Source of the DNA: Armatimonadota bacterium
GTDB taxonomy: Bacteria; Armatimonadota; UBA5829; DTJY01
Direction of reading: 5' to 3'
Assembly (NCBI GenBank): GCA_029907255.1
Contig: JARYMF010000005.1
Coordinates: 1-64,000 of the forward strand
DNA: 64,000 bases
Made by a program: the position numbers and the translations under genes. This document shows positions 24,713 through 33,530 of this stretch, one piece after another. Position 1 is the stretch's first letter, and the number at the start of each line of letters is the position of its first letter. The notes beneath the pieces were generated by a model, which was not told the DNA's origin, made no database searches, and was given only the letters and a program-made list of their open reading frames with translations.

Positions 24713-27508
24713 CTATTTAATGACATTCAAACTAGTGGCCTTGATATCTTTGGCACTGCCGGAGACAAGCAAGGCATTTCTTTCATCAATGGCTAGCTCA
24801 ATTAACTCTGGTTTGCCGTTAAAAGCTATTTTGACACCATCGACCTCAAGGAAACTACCCTTACACACGATTATTTTTCTGATTTTCCCCTTTTTATCCT
24901 GTCGAACCATGCAAAGCTCAGCATCCGTTTGCATATCCCATTCCTTTTGGACAAGGATACCGTGTGTGCTTTCAATATCTGATGAGGTGATTAAATCGCG
25001 ACTCCCATCTGCTAATAGTATTTCGACTGCCACTTGATTGTCTGAGCATGGTTCGCCTTTGGCATCTGAGAGAAAAAGCCTCCGAATCTCCTTAATGGCA
25101 GACCTACTTTCATACGGTTCCATTACCGCAACAAAGGTCGAAGATAAGTCTCCAGCAGTCGACCTCCTGCGCGTTATGATTCGCGGTATCCATGCGTCCG
25201 CAGTAGTGCTTATGCCGAGTGCAACCCATGCCTCAGCAACATACGCCTCAGCACCGTGAGTCAGGTCGGTATATCGGAAATGAATATCAGAGTCTTTTGG
25301 AAGATATTCGTATTTATCTTCAATCTTCCAATCAACGCTCCAGGGAATCTGAGGGGTGGAATCAACTTGGAAATTACGCATTTGCGTGCCGTAGCCATAA
25401 TCTGGTGCTGGTTTGAGTGACAATCCGTCTGTTGAAATAGTTCCGAAATGGCTTCCGGTAAACTTAGCATGATCAGTTCCCCCAGCTACCCGGAACACAT
25501 CAAATATATAAAAACCCGTTTCCGAAATATCCACAAGGGCTATCAAACGCTCAAACCGCCTGGTGCCGACTGGCTCCCCTCCTGCTGCTCGAATTGCGTG
25601 GAACTCCGCACCATCAGCCCATAGTGTGGAGGTGCCAGCACCGCCAGCATGATCTTTTCCGTCCACCACCACCGTATTGTGCGCCGCCGCCATGCCATAC
25701 CATGTTGCCCTAGGTGATCCCCAGCCGCCAAATTGGACAGGCTTGTAGCCGAAGTCAGGCAGGAGGTCGAGACCTTTTGCAAAGAGGCCTAGGTGCATGT
25801 GATTTGCATGCCCATGTCCGCCCATTGAGTCATACTGAAGCCATGCTGCGCGAGCGTTCTTACCCGTGCCAGACCGAAGGATTGCTATATGCCACTCCTT
25901 TTTGTTGACACTCTTTTGCTCTATGGTTGGTCCAACTCGAGCAATTACATTGCGGACATTCCGTTGAAAAGCTTCGGGGTCATCGCAGAACAAATCGTAT
26001 GGGAGGTTTTCCAATTTGTTTTCGTTCGCATGGTAAAGCACTTTGACAAAATTGGTATCTCCAGTCACCTCATACAAGCGCCACAGGAAGCTAAACATCG
26101 ATGGAGTAAGTGCAAACGTCCACATACTACCAGCCGCCGGGTCTTTGGAGAAAATCACTCCGACATAAGAGGTGCACTTCCGAGCAAAACTTCCAGCGTC
26201 ACCTACACAAGGATAGTATTCTTGCATGCACCAGGTGTCGATATGAAAGCGAAACATATCATGAATTCTCGGATGCCGCCTAAGAGCATTCGCTAGAAAA
26301 TCCGAGTCAATTCTTGAAAACTGTTCTAGCAAGCCAGCGACGCTCTGAATGGTGATTGCCGAGTATCCAGACAGTCCCTTTTCTCCAGTTACGCCATCCA
26401 CAGCGGTGGCACGCTCCATCATTGCATCAAATACAGCCATCACTTGGTCTTTATTTGTGGGCCAACCCAAGATTGCCATGATAACTATCTTAGTAATCTC
26501 TGCACGAGGATAGTTGGAATGAATTTTCGCTGGATTGGCCAAAGCATCGCGCAAAATGCGGTCCTCAATGTTGCGGCATATATCTTCCGCAGAGGTCTTT
26601 CGGCTAGTGATACCAAAAAGCTTTGCTTTCTGCGAAAGAAATTCAATCAGCTTTCTGTCTTCAAAAATGGCATCCGAAATCATATCGTATGCCATTGCAA
26701 GCTCGCGGGTTTCTTCGCATGCATCATGCCACACAGAGACATATCCGTTGCCTTGGTTCCGCCCGTCGTATAAATCTGCCTGAGACATGAAATCAAAGGT
26801 TGGATAAAGATCAGCAACCCTATCAAGGAGTATAGCAGCTTTGTGAGCATATCTGCGGTCACCGGTAACTATATATGCAGATGCAAGGTTTCGAATGCCG
26901 CCAAGAACCGCCTGTTTCCATTGGCCATAAATCAGATATGCGCCAATGAATTGCCACTTCCTTCCACCTTCCACGTAACCTGTGCCATCATCCACACCGA
27001 ACTTATGGAGTGGGTCCTCTGGATTTGGATGCTCGGTATTGAAGAGAAGTGTTCGGTTGGCCCTCTTTGGATCAAAAATGCCATGTTCATCAAGGCCAGA
27101 AAGATAGAATTTGTAGAAATCATTCTTTGGGAAGAACTCTTTACAATGGGGGCATTGAACCTTCCATGGATGATTCAGTGCGTCATGGCGCCAGCCATAC
27201 ATGGGAACAGGTTTCTTGCAAGCAGGACAGTTGCCATCAGAAAGCACATGCCACGCCCGATGAATAGTTGGCCCAAACATGAGCGCCCAAAGCTCATCAT
27301 CTGACATCTTCAACCAGGGTTGCGCCGCCTTAATAATTGCATTCTTTTGCCCAGCCATCCATTGGTATTTTGAAATATTTTTCCGGGCTTTCGCTACTAG
27401 TTCTGGTGGGAAGAAAACGCTATATCTTTTGCCGCCCTCAACAGCGCCAGCATGCGCCGATGAAGCAAGCATCAGCAGGGTGATCACTAAAAAGTATGAC
27501 AATTGCAT
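24713..27508 (-). CDS. secreted heparinase II/III-like polysaccharide lyase
   Basis: 931 residues with a signal peptide (1-20, ending SSAHA). The N-terminal helical toroid (about 30-520) has an early zinc-ribbon-like insertion with C94-x2-C97 and C119-x2-C122. The heparinase II/III C-terminal beta-sandwich begins near 560: WLQYDSMGGHGHANHMHLGLF has the typical catalytic His region, and AAAHNTVVVDGKDH the conserved HNTVVVD motif. Such enzymes cut uronic-acid-containing glycans (heparin, alginate, ulvan or similar) by beta-elimination. ATG with GGAGGAGA upstream. It lies between the sialidase and the cysteine hydrolase genes. Confidence 0.85.
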   Translation of the reverse strand: MQLSYFLVITLLMLASSAHAGAVEGGKRYSVFFPPELVAKARKNISKYQWMAGQKNAIIKAAQPWLKMSDDELWALMFGPTIHRAWHVLSDGNCPACKKPVPMYGWRHDALNHPWKVQCPHCKEFFPKNDFYKFYLSGLDEHGIFDPKRANRTLLFNTEHPNPEDPLHKFGVDDGTGYVEGGRKWQFIGAYLIYGQWKQAVLGGIRNLASAYIVTGDRRYAHKAAILLDRVADLYPTFDFMSQADLYDGRNQGNGYVSVWHDACEETRELAMAYDMISDAIFEDRKLIEFLSQKAKLFGITSRKTSAEDICRNIEDRILRDALANPAKIHSNYPRAEITKIVIMAILGWPTNKDQVMAVFDAMMERATAVDGVTGEKGLSGYSAITIQSVAGLLEQFSRIDSDFLANALRRHPRIHDMFRFHIDTWCMQEYYPCVGDAGSFARKCTSYVGVIFSKDPAAGSMWTFALTPSMFSFLWRLYEVTGDTNFVKVLYHANENKLENLPYDLFCDDPEAFQRNVRNVIARVGPTIEQKSVNKKEWHIAILRSGTGKNARAAWLQYDSMGGHGHANHMHLGLFAKGLDLLPDFGYKPVQFGGWGSPRATWYGMAAAHNTVVVDGKDHAGGAGTSTLWADGAEFHAIRAAGGEPVGTRRFERLIALVDISETGFYIFDVFRVAGGTDHAKFTGSHFGTISTDGLSLKPAPDYGYGTQMRNFQVDSTPQIPWSVDWKIEDKYEYLPKDSDIHFRYTDLTHGAEAYVAEAWVALGISTTADAWIPRIITRRRSTAGDLSSTFVAVMEPYESRSAIKEIRRLFLSDAKGEPCSDNQVAVEILLADGSRDLITSSDIESTHGILVQKEWDMQTDAELCMVRQDKKGKIRKIIVCKGSFLEVDGVKIAFNGKPELIELAIDERNALLVSGSAKDIKATSLNVIK

Positions 27509-27571
27509 AGAAAGCTCTCCTCCGCTTCAAAATATAACCCTGCCATTCTTCTACGTAAGCAAAAGCCCCTC

Positions 27572-28693
27572 TCAAAAATCCTCTTCTCTAAACCTATAGC
27601 CTCGTATCTGCGCCTTTGGTGCATCATCAACTATGTAATTAACGGCAAAAAAGCAACCCTGCTCAATTTCGACCCAGCCGGTATAACCACCATCCGATTT
27701 TGGGCTTCGGTCATGATCAAGAGGCAAGATAACTCCAAACTGTTTTGACCTGTCAGTCTCCAGTGCGCTTTCAACCGACTCAAGGTAGGCGAAGGTATTT
27801 TTTGCCCATGCGCCTGCACCACCTGGTTGATGGCGATAGGTTATCATGACTTTTCCACTTTTTGTAAGATGAGCAACAGGACGATGGCCAGCCATCATCA
27901 AGGTTTCGAAAGGCCCTTCCCAAGTTTTGCCACCATCGTTTGAAATTGATTTATATATTGGCAGACCTTTGCCGCTGTTTTCCCGCATATAGCACACAAG
28001 CTCGCCAGTCGGAAGTTGGAGAATAGACGCTTCGCAGAAATTAAAGCCTTCTCTCGCCGCAATGGTGATAGGTTCGCTCCAGGTTTTGCCGCCGTCTATG
28101 CTTCGGCTCACGCACTGGAAGGTATTTCCCCGCCGAAACTGAGTTGCCAACAGCCAATCACCGTTCGCAAGCTCGATAACTTCATCGGGCATGATGCCAT
28201 GAACGCCAGTTTTATGTTCAGCAGACCAGGTTTCCCCATAGTCATTGCTGAAAAAGAACACTATATCCGAGCCTGCCCCACCCTTCTCATCATCAGCTGG
28301 CGGAGTTTTGAATACATCACAAATCAGCAGTATACGTCCATCCTTTAGCTGCTGAACCTTCGGGCAGTTATATTTCAGCAGAACGCCGTCCTTCTGGTGG
28401 CTCTCAGCCAAGATTTTTCGTTCTGAGAATGTCTTGCCATTGTCATCGCTTATCCGCACAACTAATCTGCAAAAATCTTTTGCAACATGGGAATCGCTCT
28501 CTCGATATGTAAGTATTATTCTTCCATTGTTGCATCTTGCTAAGCTTGGAAAACATTCGTATAGGGAATCATCCCGGCTGATGGTGAATTTTTCGATGGT
28601 GTATCCGACTCGTGGCTTTTCCATGGCAGCTCCTACATGAAAACTTAGCAATAGAAAGAAACAAATAATACCTGTAGAGCAACCCACATTCAT
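27572..28693 (-). CDS. secreted exo-alpha-sialidase/BNR-repeat protein
   Basis: 373 residues with a signal peptide (about 1-22). A six-bladed sialidase-like propeller is marked by repeated Asp boxes: SDDNGKTFSE, SNDYGETWSA, SIDGGKTWSE and SNDGGKTWEG. An arginine in IILTYRESD and acidic residues in between could form the carboxylate-binding site, but the family also holds lyases and hydrolases of other sugars. Exo-sialidase is the usual label; true sialic acid release is not assured. It begins six bases after the CBM9 gene ends, in the same operon as the heparinase-like gene. Confidence 0.8.
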   Translation of the reverse strand: MNVGCSTGIICFFLLLSFHVGAAMEKPRVGYTIEKFTISRDDSLYECFPSLARCNNGRIILTYRESDSHVAKDFCRLVVRISDDNGKTFSERKILAESHQKDGVLLKYNCPKVQQLKDGRILLICDVFKTPPADDEKGGAGSDIVFFFSNDYGETWSAEHKTGVHGIMPDEVIELANGDWLLATQFRRGNTFQCVSRSIDGGKTWSEPITIAAREGFNFCEASILQLPTGELVCYMRENSGKGLPIYKSISNDGGKTWEGPFETLMMAGHRPVAHLTKSGKVMITYRHQPGGAGAWAKNTFAYLESVESALETDRSKQFGVILPLDHDRSPKSDGGYTGWVEIEQGCFFAVNYIVDDAPKAQIRGYRFREEDF

Positions 28694-28699
28694 AGCGTT

Positions 28700-29455
28700 C
28701 TACTTGCAAAATACAAGCACGCCAAAGTTTTTCGGCTGATGAAACACGCCTGGTGAAAGGGACCACGAAAGGAATTGATCGTCTTCCTTAGCTGGCCCGG
28801 CACGCTCACAACGAAACATATTGGCTCTCCACGAATCGCCTATTTTTGGAGGGACATTAACTTTCCTGCCTTTAAAATCCAACCAAGGGATGGCCATTTC
28901 GGCAGTCCACTTCTCATCCTTGTCGTTTCGATTGTCGAGCGTTCCGTAAACCTTTACGCCAGTCTTCAACCCTTTGACATTATAGCGTGCAAGTGTAGCA
29001 GCTTTAGCTTGAAAACCAGCGCGCGTAATGTTTAAGTCAACGACCACATTGCGCGGGCTGATGTCTATCTCCCAGTAGTGCCGCCCACAACCTTCGGGAT
29101 CTATGAAAATCTCAGCTGCTTCTTCAGCATAAACGGGGTCATCGAACTTGGTATAATTGCTCCAAATATCATCGTCCCAGCAGATGAAGGCTACATAAAG
29201 ATATTTGTCATCCCATAGAAGCTTTGCTGTAGTTCGAGCCTCTTGAAGGTCTCCAGGCTGAAATACTTCTTTAAAGGGCGAAGTTTCGGGCGCATGGCCC
29301 CATTCTTCCTCGGTAAGGACACCGTCAATTGTTATTGGAGCCTTTGTCCTGTGGACTTCATAATACGACCACTGGGATGGGTCAACAATGGTCGGTTGGA
29401 CTTTGATTACTGTCTGACAAATAGCAACATAAGCCAGAAGAAGAAGCTTAGCCAA
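28700..29455 (-). CDS. secreted CBM9-like carbohydrate-binding protein
   Basis: 251 residues. A short hydrophobic N-terminus (1-14) is a probable signal or lipid anchor; the rest is a family 9-like carbohydrate-binding module: ITIDGVLTEEEWGHAP, YLYVAFICWDDDIWSNY and EIFIDPEGCGRHYWEIDISPRN. These proteins bind sugars or reducing ends of glycans and often stand as free proteins beside secreted hydrolases. Start TTG with GGAGG seven bases upstream. It is the first gene of the sialidase-heparinase-hydrolase run. Confidence 0.8.
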   Translation of the reverse strand: MAKLLLLAYVAICQTVIKVQPTIVDPSQWSYYEVHRTKAPITIDGVLTEEEWGHAPETSPFKEVFQPGDLQEARTTAKLLWDDKYLYVAFICWDDDIWSNYTKFDDPVYAEEAAEIFIDPEGCGRHYWEIDISPRNVVVDLNITRAGFQAKAATLARYNVKGLKTGVKVYGTLDNRNDKDEKWTAEMAIPWLDFKGRKVNVPPKIGDSWRANMFRCERAGPAKEDDQFLSWSLSPGVFHQPKNFGVLVFCK

Positions 29456-29486
29456 TTAATTCCTCCGTTCTCTTAGGGAAACTTGC

Positions 29487-31979
29487 TTAAACTACTATAT
29501 TTACCAACTTCCCTGGAACAACAATAACCTTTCGCACAGGTTTATTATCTAGGAACGACTTGATTCTTTCGCTTTCTAAGGCAAGCCGCTCAAGCTCTGC
29601 GCGGTCGGTGTCCACGGGTACCTCAATTCTATCTCGGACTTTGCCGTTTATTTGAAGCACAATTGTAACTTGCTCAACCTTCGCAATCTCAGGGTCGAAC
29701 TCAGGCCAGCTCTGCTGGTATGTGGTGCCTGATTTCCCCAGGCGCTCCCAAAGCTCATCTGCCAGGTGAGGAGTAAATGGACTGAGAAGCAACACAAGGT
29801 TTTCCATAGCTTCAGACAAAACAGCAAAGCTGACAGCTGACGGGTTAGAGCCAATGGCATCCAAATAATCTGCCATCTCATTCACCATTTCCATTAGAGC
29901 ACTCACCGAAGTATTGAAGTGGAAACGCTCAATATCTTCGGTAACCTTGCGAATTGTTTGATGGGTTTTTCGACGCATATTCCGCTCAGGCACGCTCAGG
30001 TCTGCGCCTTTGAGCTTTTCCCTCCAAGACGAATCGAAGTTTGCGGAATTTGCGTTAAAGAGGCGCCAGACGCGATTTAGATACCTAAAAACCCCTTCGA
30101 TGCCCTGATCGCTCCATTCAGCGTCCTGGTCGGGAGGTCCGATAAATAAAATAAACATGCGCCCTGTATCCGCGCCATACTTGCTACAAATATAATCCGG
30201 GGAGACCACATTGCCACGAGATTTGCTCATCTTAAAGCCATCTTTATAAATCATGCCCTGGGTAAATAGGCGTGTAAATGGCTCAGAGAAATTAATCAAG
30301 CCAAGGTCCTTAATTACTTTTGTAAAGAACCTGGAGTAAAGTAAGTGGAGTACTGCATGCTCAACGCCACCGACATATTGGTCAACAGGCAGCCAAAAGT
30401 CAACTGCATCCTTGTCAAAAGGCATTTTTTCTTCATGCGGACTTGCGTATCTTAGGAAATACCAAGACGAGTCTATCCATGTCGCCATGGTATCAGTTTC
30501 GCGTCTTGCTTTTCCACCACATTTAGGACAATCCGTATACAAAAACGTGGCTGATGTTGTAAGTGGTGACTCACCTTTACCGGTAAACTTCACATCCGTT
30601 GGCAGGACAACGGGAAGCTTATCTTCGGGAACAGTCACCATACCACATTTCTCGCAATAAACAATTGGGATTGGCGTGCCCCAATAACGCTGGCGAGAAA
30701 TAAGCCAGTCGCGCAAGCGGTAGCTTATTTGCCGATGGCCTATATTATGTTCCTCCATATAATCTGCAATAGCCTTCTTGGCTTCTTCGCTTGGCATACC
30801 ATCGAATGGCCCCGAGTTGATTTGAATACCTGGTTCGATATAAGCTGCCACCATATGGTGAGGATCCTGGGGCGCTTGACCTGGAGGAACAATAACCTCT
30901 CGAATTTCCAAGCCATACTTCTTTGCAAACTCAAAATCACGTTCATCATGCGCTGGGACCCCCATGACCGCGCCTGTTCCGTATTCTAATAAAACGTAAT
31001 TCGCAATCCAGATTGGAACTTTCTCTCCATTCATTGGATTGATAGCGTTAGCCCCAATAAACATGCCAATCTTTTCCAGTGTAGTTGATAGGCGCTCTAT
31101 CTCACTCAACGTTCGCACTTTAGCCACAAAATCTTTAACAGGCTTTTCATACTCCGTGCCAGCAGTGAGTTTTGCTACTAGTGGGTGCTCGGGGGCAAGA
31201 ACCAGATATGTCACGCCATAAACAGTATCCTGACGTGTAGTGTAAACAGGAACATCGTCGCCAGTCTCTGCAACTTTGAATTTAATGACGACCCCTTCGC
31301 TGCGGCCAATCCAATTACGCTGCATTGTCCGCACACGCTCAGGCCATTCTTCTAACAAATCGATATCCTGCAGTAAGCGATCAGCGTATTCTGTGATTTT
31401 GAAGAACCACTGTTCCAAATCTTTTCGAACAGCAGTGCTGCCACAACGCCAACATACGCCGCCTTCGACTTCCTCATTCGCCAACACAGTCTGACATTCG
31501 GGGCACCAGTTCACTGGCGCAAGCTTCTTGTATGCCAAGCCTTTTTCTAGAAACTTTAGAAAGAACCATTGGTTCCACTTATAGTATTCTGGAAGGCATG
31601 TTATGACCTCGCGGTCCCAATCGAAGGAAATCCCAAGTTGGCCAAATTGCTCGCGCATCCTAGCAATGCAATCCATCGTCCATTTAGCTGGATGGATGCC
31701 GCGTTCAATAGCAGCGTTCTCAGCAGGCAGCCCAAAGGAATCAAAACCCATCGGGTGGAGGACATTATATCCTTGCATTACTTTGCAACGAGAAATAACA
31801 TCGCCTATGATATAGTTGCGCATGTGGCCCATGTGCAACTCGCCAGAAGGATATGGGAACATATCGAGGTAGTAATACTTTGGCTTTTCAGGGTCGTCCC
31901 GAGTTTTAAATAGTTGGGCTTTAGACCATCGTTCTTGCCACTTTTTCTCGATTGACTGAAAATCGTATTTCTCTGCCAT
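29487..31979 (-). CDS. leuS: leucyl-tRNA synthetase
   Basis: 830 residues. It charges tRNA-Leu. HIGH-like motif PYPSGELHMGHMRNY near 41-55, CP1 editing domain in the middle, zinc-type cysteines in CPECQ and CWRCG, and the KMSKS motif in FKMSKSRGNV. The C-terminal part is the anticodon-binding fold. The ATG at 31979 is preferred to upstream in-frame codons because it matches the family start MAEKYDF and has AAGGA before it. It follows the presenilin-like gene by 59 bases and may share its transcript. Confidence 0.97.
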   Translation of the reverse strand: MAEKYDFQSIEKKWQERWSKAQLFKTRDDPEKPKYYYLDMFPYPSGELHMGHMRNYIIGDVISRCKVMQGYNVLHPMGFDSFGLPAENAAIERGIHPAKWTMDCIARMREQFGQLGISFDWDREVITCLPEYYKWNQWFFLKFLEKGLAYKKLAPVNWCPECQTVLANEEVEGGVCWRCGSTAVRKDLEQWFFKITEYADRLLQDIDLLEEWPERVRTMQRNWIGRSEGVVIKFKVAETGDDVPVYTTRQDTVYGVTYLVLAPEHPLVAKLTAGTEYEKPVKDFVAKVRTLSEIERLSTTLEKIGMFIGANAINPMNGEKVPIWIANYVLLEYGTGAVMGVPAHDERDFEFAKKYGLEIREVIVPPGQAPQDPHHMVAAYIEPGIQINSGPFDGMPSEEAKKAIADYMEEHNIGHRQISYRLRDWLISRQRYWGTPIPIVYCEKCGMVTVPEDKLPVVLPTDVKFTGKGESPLTTSATFLYTDCPKCGGKARRETDTMATWIDSSWYFLRYASPHEEKMPFDKDAVDFWLPVDQYVGGVEHAVLHLLYSRFFTKVIKDLGLINFSEPFTRLFTQGMIYKDGFKMSKSRGNVVSPDYICSKYGADTGRMFILFIGPPDQDAEWSDQGIEGVFRYLNRVWRLFNANSANFDSSWREKLKGADLSVPERNMRRKTHQTIRKVTEDIERFHFNTSVSALMEMVNEMADYLDAIGSNPSAVSFAVLSEAMENLVLLLSPFTPHLADELWERLGKSGTTYQQSWPEFDPEIAKVEQVTIVLQINGKVRDRIEVPVDTDRAELERLALESERIKSFLDNKPVRKVIVVPGKLVNIVV

Positions 31980-32038
31980 CACCCTCATCCTTACAAGACC
32001 GGCAATTATCACCGGGGAAGTATGATTTAATAAATTTC

Positions 32039-32857
32039 CTATCTTCGCAGAAAGAAAAACCCTGCCACAACAAGAAACGCTAGGAGAATTGCTCCCGCAT
32101 AGATTATAGCAACAAGCTCATCGCGTTTGAGCCTAAAATATCTCAAATTCATGGCTATTACTGCAACCCCCATGGGAACTAAAGCAGGCAACGCAGTTCT
32201 ATAATATAGAACTAGCAGCATCGAAGCTGTCAAAAGCGCATAACCCAACCAAAAAGAGCCTTTTATGTTCATTTGAAAGCGATACAATACACTAAAGAAT
32301 AGGGCTAGAAATACAAAGTCGCCAATGCCTATCATAGTAATCGGTTGAGGATGTCCAATGGACGGCACCTGCACCGATGCGGCTGCCACCGTAGGCATTG
32401 CGTTGGTTAAAAGATGGCTCAAAGGCCCCCAAGTAACGCTCCAGTAATCCACCAGCGCAGCGAAAATGGCGGCGGGTAAAAGCAAGTTCGGTTCGCTAAT
32501 AATAAAGCTAACAAGGTAGCCTATGGAACCAGCCAAAAGCATCATAGAAAGCGACCGAGTTGCAAGTATGCAATCCACCAATAAGGGGTTTGTTATCTTC
32601 ACATTTAGCATAATATAGGTCAAGGCGATCGTCAAAGCAAAATTGGGAACTGCAACAAACAAAGCAGATATTGGCCTTAATTGCATCCGAGCGATTACTA
32701 GCATCAGAGCCAATTGCACTAGCATGAAGGCGCAAATTGAAATAAACGCCGCTACATCCGGCCGCAGCAGCTTAATCCGGAGCATAGGAAGGCCAATTCT
32801 CATAAACAGGTAGAGGGCCAATGCACCAATGCACCAGCCCACATGGTTAAGCCGCAT
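32039..32857 (-). CDS. presenilin/SPP-like GxGD intramembrane aspartyl protease candidate
   Basis: About 272 residues, almost all hydrophobic, with roughly nine membrane segments. Three features agree with the presenilin/signal-peptide-peptidase (A22) family: an aspartate inside a helix, D137 in AALVDYWSV; the motif GIGD at 177-180 at the start of the next helix; and PAL at 224-226 in TALPALVPMG. Families with this set cut transmembrane helices inside the membrane using the two aspartates. The sequence is short and divergent and lacks the classical YD tyrosine order (here DY), so the call rests on motifs. A GTG at 32869 is an alternative start. It is upstream of leuS. Confidence 0.55.
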   Translation of the reverse strand: MRLNHVGWCIGALALYLFMRIGLPMLRIKLLRPDVAAFISICAFMLVQLALMLVIARMQLRPISALFVAVPNFALTIALTYIMLNVKITNPLLVDCILATRSLSMMLLAGSIGYLVSFIISEPNLLLPAAIFAALVDYWSVTWGPLSHLLTNAMPTVAAASVQVPSIGHPQPITMIGIGDFVFLALFFSVLYRFQMNIKGSFWLGYALLTASMLLVLYYRTALPALVPMGVAVIAMNLRYFRLKRDELVAIIYAGAILLAFLVVAGFFFLRR

Positions 32858-32888
32858 ACTTTTATCCACTTATCTGCAAATAGGCACT

Positions 32889-32917
32889 TTGACAAAGATT
32901 ATACCATATAGTAGAAT
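32889..32917 (+). promoter_or_regulatory. promoter of the ANTAR/kinase operon
   Basis: TTGACA (32889-32894), 17-bp spacer, TAGAAT (32912-32917). A GGGGAGGAG Shine-Dalgarno follows before the GTG at 32951. Confidence 0.75.
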
Positions 32918-32927
32918 TTTCGAACAA
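32898..32927 (-). promoter_or_regulatory. overlapping promoter of the presenilin-like gene
   Basis: On the minus strand a perfect TATAAT (32903-32898) sits inside the spacer of the plus-strand promoter, with TTGTTC (32927-32922) 18 bp upstream. The two promoters occupy the same DNA, so only one polymerase could bind at a time. Confidence 0.5.
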
Positions 32928-32950
32928 GTTGAAGCGGGGAGGAGTAATTG

Positions 32951-33529
32951 GTGCAGACACTTCGTATACTCATTGCTGACGACGAATCAATCATTCGGCT
33001 AGATTTAAGAAAGATACTCGAAAAAATGGGCCACCAGGTTGTAGCAGAGGCAGGCGACGGCGAAAAAGCTGTGGAACTTGCTCGGTTGCTCAAACCTGAT
33101 CTTGCCATTCTCGACATCAAGATGCCAAAGATGGATGGACTTGATGCGGCAAAGATAATCTCGGAGGAAAAGATTGCGCCTACCATACTCTTGACCGCAT
33201 ACAGCCAGCAGGACCTCATAGAAAGAGCCAAGAAAGCTGGGGTTTTTGGCTATCTAGTCAAGCCCTTCAAAGAAGCTGACCTTCTGCCTGCTATTGAGGT
33301 AGCAATCTCCCGCTATCAAGAAAAGGAGGCTCTTGAAAAAAATGTTGGCGACCTCCAAGAGAAACTAGAAATCCGCAAGCTAATCGAGCGTGCAAAGGGA
33401 ATACTCATGGAGAAACGCGGCATGAAAGAACAAGAAGCTTTCCGCTGGATTCAAACACAAAGCATGAATACTCGAAAAACAATGAAGGAGATTGCAGAAG
33501 CGATCATCCTGACGCAAGATATGGGATAG
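32951..33529 (+). CDS. ANTAR-domain response regulator (PdtaR/EutV-like)
   Basis: 192 residues. The receiver domain (1-120) has D10/D11, phospho-acceptor D55 in LAILDIKMPKMDG and a lysine in VKPFKE. A helical linker leads to the ANTAR RNA-binding domain (about 135-190): KLIERAKGILMEKRGMKEQEAFRWIQ. Phosphorylated ANTAR proteins bind paired hairpins in leader RNAs and prevent termination. GTG at 32951 is preferred over TTG at 32948 because GGAGGAG is six bases from it. The kinase gene begins one base after its stop, so the two are a cognate pair. Confidence 0.93.
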   Translation: MQTLRILIADDESIIRLDLRKILEKMGHQVVAEAGDGEKAVELARLLKPDLAILDIKMPKMDGLDAAKIISEEKIAPTILLTAYSQQDLIERAKKAGVFGYLVKPFKEADLLPAIEVAISRYQEKEALEKNVGDLQEKLEIRKLIERAKGILMEKRGMKEQEAFRWIQTQSMNTRKTMKEIAEAIILTQDMG

Positions 33530-33530
33530 A

